A stretch of 64,000 nt of DNA, taken from UBA7330 sp043554545. GTDB lineage: Bacteria > Bacteroidota > Bacteroidia > Cytophagales > Cyclobacteriaceae. This document shows, piece by piece, positions 61,214-64,000 of this stretch. A program made the position numbers and the translations under genes. The notes below the pieces were generated by a model. That model ran no database searches and was not told where the DNA came from. It saw only the letters and a list, made by a program, of their open reading frames with translations. Within the stretch, counting starts at the first letter, position 1. Each line of letters opens with the position of its first letter. Where the stretch lies: contig CP121337.1 of assembly GCA_043554545.1 (NCBI GenBank), forward strand, positions 310,001 to 374,000. Direction: 5' to 3'.

Positions 61214-64000
61214 ATGAGACCATTTAAACCGTTTGTAATTTTTATTTTAATAGTTCTTTCATGTTGGTTTAATAAAACATGGAGTCAAACCTCAAGTCCG
61301 ACACCTTCATTGAAATACTTGAGAGAGAATTTTATTGCTCCTTACTCTGGTTCCGGAGTGAATTGCTGGTGGTGGTGGCTAAATGGCAACGTAAATAAGG
61401 GAACGATCACCAAGGATCTGGAAGCGATGAAAGCAAGAAACTTCCAGGGAGCGATGATATTTGATGCAGGAGGACATAATCAAAGAGGAAATAAAGACAT
61501 TCCTGCTGGACCATTATTTGGATCAGAAGAATGGAATGAATTGTTTGTATTCGCACTGGGAGAAGCTGAGCGATTGGGGCTGCAAATTGGATTTAATATC
61601 CAGAGTGGGTGGAACCTCGGTGGACCACGAGTGACTCCTGAGTACACAGCAAAACAGATTGTATATACAGAATTGAAAGTAAATGGAAAAGGTGGTAAGC
61701 TCTCCAGAAAGCTGGAAGTGCCGGAAATCAGAAGAAATTTTTATAAAGACATCGTTGTGCTGGCGATTCCCCTCAAAGAGTCAGCAAAAAAAGAAAAAGA
61801 AATTACTGATCTAAATTTGAAACTTGGTTACCGAGAGCTTGGAGGTTCAGCCCCTGATACCCGGTTCTTGTTGACTAACGACGACACTAGGAGAGAAAAT
61901 AGTGAAGATCAAATGACATATCAAGTCAGTAGCGAAGAAGTAATTGACCTTTCAAATAAGGTGGATGCAAAAGGGCTGCTTACCTGGGATGTCCCAAACG
62001 GGAATTGGAGTATCCTTAGAATTGGGTATACATGTACCGATGCCCATGTCTCTACTTCAAGTGGTGAATGGCAGGGAAGTGTTCTTGATTACATGAGTAA
62101 AGATGCTTTTGATTTTTACTGGAAGGATGTGGTTGATCCCATTTTTAAAGCTGCCGGAGACCATGTGGGAACAACACTAAAATACATGGAAACAGATAGC
62201 TGGGAGTGTGATGGCATGAACTGGACAGATAATTTTTCTGAAGAGTTTAAAAATTACCGAGGTTATAACTTAGTGAAATACTTACCAATTGCAGCCGGTT
62301 ATATCATTGATGATATGAATACATCACATGCATTTCTGGCAGATTTCAGGAAAACGCTGGGAGATCTGGTGGCCTATAATCACTATGCTCGTTTTCAGGA
62401 ATATGCCCATGAACACAACATGGGTATTCAACCTGAGTCTGCCGGTCCCCATGCCGGTCCATTAGACGGCATAAAAAATTATGGATTCAGTGACATTGTC
62501 ATGAGTGAGTTTTGGTCTCCTTCACCTCACAGACCACTTCCAAACAATCGTTTTTTTGTAAAGCAAGCCTCATCGGCTGCACACATCTATGGAAAAAAGA
62601 TTGTAGGGGCCGAATCTTTTACAACCATTGGTCCGCACTGGAACGATGAGTTGTGGCATGATCAAAAGTCATCTTTTGACCATGAAATTTGTGCTGGACT
62701 GAATAGGATGTACTTTCATACATTTACCGCCTCTCCTCCTGAAATGGGCCTACCTGGGCAGGAATATTTCGCAGGTACGCATGTCAATCCGCAGGTAACC
62801 TGGTGGAATCAGTCAGGTCCATTTATTGATTATATGCATCGAACACAGTCGGTCGTACAAGAAGGAAAATTCGTTGCTGATGTACTCTATTATTATGGGG
62901 ATCACGTACCCAACGTATTTCCTTTTAAACATGCAGATCCTGCTGGAGCCATGCCAGGCTTTGACTATGATGTAACGGATGAGACCATCCTTTTGCAGAC
63001 CACCGTAAGGGATGGAAAAATCAGGGTTCCGGGTGGAGTTGAGTATCAGGTGCTGGTATTGCCTGATCATAGGGTTTTGTCCATGGCAGCCTTAGAAAAA
63101 GTTCAAGAACTGTTACAAAAGGGGGCCAACGTCATTGGATACAAGCCCACCCAATTGGTTAGCCTGGTAGGAGGTAATGAAGATCAAAACCGCTTTGATG
63201 AATTATCAGATAAAATCTGGGGAAGTGAAGTGACAGAAAATGGAGAAAAGAAGTATGGAAAGGGAACGGTTTCCTGGGGGATGACATCAAAAGCATATTT
63301 GAGCTCCAAAAAAGTACCTCAGGATTTTGATGTCCTGGGAAATGACAGCAAAACAGACTTTGGTTACATCCACTACAAAATTGAGAATGCCGATGTCTAT
63401 TTTGTTACCAACCAAACCACGGAGAGACAGAAAATAACTGCAACCTTCAGGGTCTCCGGAAAGCGGCCTGAACTGTGGGACCCATTGACCGGGGAGATAA
63501 GAGAAGCCATTTCATTTACCCAAAATTCCGGGATCACAGGCTTACCACTAACTTTGGATCCGTATGGTTCTGTGATGGTTGTCTTCAATGAATCAATTGG
63601 AAATGATGTGGTTGGAAGTGCGGATCGAAATTATCCAGAATTCAAGAAAGTACAGGAAATAGCGGGGACCTGGGAAGTCAATTTTGATGCTGATTGGGGT
63701 GGTCCTGAAAGCGTTACATTCCCGACACTTACGGATTGGACGCAACATGAAGATAAAGGAATTAAATACTACTCAGGTGCAGCGACTTACCATAAAACGT
63801 TCAACCTTTCTCCGGAACCAGGGACAAAGTACTTTTTACAATTAGGAAGCGTGAAGGACGTGGGAATCGCTGAGGTAAAGATCAATGGAAAAGACAAAGG
63901 TATACTTTGGACAAGTCCATTCAGGGTTGAAATCAGTGAAGAGCTAAAAGAAGGAGAGAATACCTTGGAAATAAAAGTTGTTAACTCCTGGTACAACCGG
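61214..64000 (+). CDS. GH106 alpha-L-rhamnosidase (partial at window end)
   Basis: An open frame of 929 codons from ATG 61214 with no stop before the window ends, starting 35 bp after the sulfatase gene. A hydrophobic signal (FVIFILIVLSCWF) precedes VNCWWWWLNGNVNKG and MIFDAGGHNQRG. GH106 landmarks follow: GLQIGFNIQSGWNLGG, YMETDSWECDGMNWTDNF, MGIQPESAGPHAGPLDG, FWSPSPHRPLPNNRF and VGAESFTTIGPHWNDELWH. Near the end is a galactose-binding-like beta domain (KYFLQLGSVKDVGIAEVKING). The family removes alpha-L-rhamnose from pectin-like or other glycans. The missing C-terminus is probably short. Confidence 0.9.
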   Translation, partial: MRPFKPFVIFILIVLSCWFNKTWSQTSSPTPSLKYLRENFIAPYSGSGVNCWWWWLNGNVNKGTITKDLEAMKARNFQGAMIFDAGGHNQRGNKDIPAGPLFGSEEWNELFVFALGEAERLGLQIGFNIQSGWNLGGPRVTPEYTAKQIVYTELKVNGKGGKLSRKLEVPEIRRNFYKDIVVLAIPLKESAKKEKEITDLNLKLGYRELGGSAPDTRFLLTNDDTRRENSEDQMTYQVSSEEVIDLSNKVDAKGLLTWDVPNGNWSILRIGYTCTDAHVSTSSGEWQGSVLDYMSKDAFDFYWKDVVDPIFKAAGDHVGTTLKYMETDSWECDGMNWTDNFSEEFKNYRGYNLVKYLPIAAGYIIDDMNTSHAFLADFRKTLGDLVAYNHYARFQEYAHEHNMGIQPESAGPHAGPLDGIKNYGFSDIVMSEFWSPSPHRPLPNNRFFVKQASSAAHIYGKKIVGAESFTTIGPHWNDELWHDQKSSFDHEICAGLNRMYFHTFTASPPEMGLPGQEYFAGTHVNPQVTWWNQSGPFIDYMHRTQSVVQEGKFVADVLYYYGDHVPNVFPFKHADPAGAMPGFDYDVTDETILLQTTVRDGKIRVPGGVEYQVLVLPDHRVLSMAALEKVQELLQKGANVIGYKPTQLVSLVGGNEDQNRFDELSDKIWGSEVTENGEKKYGKGTVSWGMTSKAYLSSKKVPQDFDVLGNDSKTDFGYIHYKIENADVYFVTNQTTERQKITATFRVSGKRPELWDPLTGEIREAISFTQNSGITGLPLTLDPYGSVMVVFNESIGNDVVGSADRNYPEFKKVQEIAGTWEVNFDADWGGPESVTFPTLTDWTQHEDKGIKYYSGAATYHKTFNLSPEPGTKYFLQLGSVKDVGIAEVKINGKDKGILWTSPFRVEISEELKEGENTLEIKVVNSWYNR

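Overview
The window looks like chromosomal DNA of a gliding-type member of the Bacteroidota, most likely Cytophagales and possibly marine. The reasons are two SusC/SusD pairs each preceded by an ECF sigma factor and a FecR anti-sigma factor, a type IX secretion (CHU_C / gliding-motility-type) C-terminal domain, many lipoproteins, moderately AT-rich DNA, and promoter-like TAnnTTTG elements in place of the usual -10 box. The genus is not identifiable by eye. I saw no tRNA, rRNA, CRISPR array, insertion sequence or phage gene. No gap between genes exceeds 300 bases.

Layout. 1-3.5 kb: the end of an unknown gene, a MuiA/DUF4139 protein, an aldo/keto reductase and a RibD-type reductase. 3.6-14.9 kb: a first polysaccharide-utilisation-like locus (sigma, FecR, SusC, SusD) followed by a planctomycete-style pair, a membrane cytochrome/DUF1549/DUF1553 protein and a Tat-exported DUF1501 protein. 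14.9-21.0 kb: a minus-strand gene run with a lipoprotein L-rhamnose mutarotase, a metal-dependent amidohydrolase lipoprotein, a large SBBP/PKD/T9SS protein, a DUF1080 lipoprotein and a DUF1697 protein. It is divergent from a sodium/solute symporter. 23-30.9 kb: a universal stress protein, a GT2/GT39 pair, a TonB-dependent receptor, a tspO interrupted by a stop codon, and an acyltransferase. 30.9-34.0 kb: a 1-Cys peroxiredoxin beside a three-gene arsenosugar cluster (peroxidase-like CMD, ArsS, ArsM). 34.1-45.5 kb: housekeeping genes (aroA, aroB, proline dehydrogenase, lysS, murI, rarA, an alanine symporter), plus a small lipoprotein gene interrupted by TAG. 45.5-64 kb: an M28 peptidase, then a second carbohydrate locus: a GH113-like hydrolase, a beta-propeller lipoprotein, GH2, DUF1080, sigma, FecR, SusC, SusD, a sulfatase and a GH106 alpha-L-rhamnosidase that runs off the end.

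How the parts may work together. The second locus has the logic of a degradation system for a sulfated, rhamnose-containing glycan: the SusC STN domain senses substrate and signals through FecR and sigma, SusCD imports, and the sulfatase, GH106 and GH2 act outside or in the periplasm. The rhamnose mutarotase and the symporter at 20.5-22.8 kb could handle the released monosaccharide. The first locus has the same sensing and import module but no classical glycoside hydrolase. It carries c-type heme motifs and the DUF1501 protein instead, and a DUF1080 (3-keto-glycoside hydrolase family) gene lies nearby, so an oxidative route to an unknown substrate is possible but unproven.

The observations I would check first are the planctomycete-type cassette attached to SusCD, the apparent domain insertion inside its DUF1553 region, and two genes whose recognisable reading frames continue past a single in-frame stop (tspO and the coiled-coil lipoprotein).
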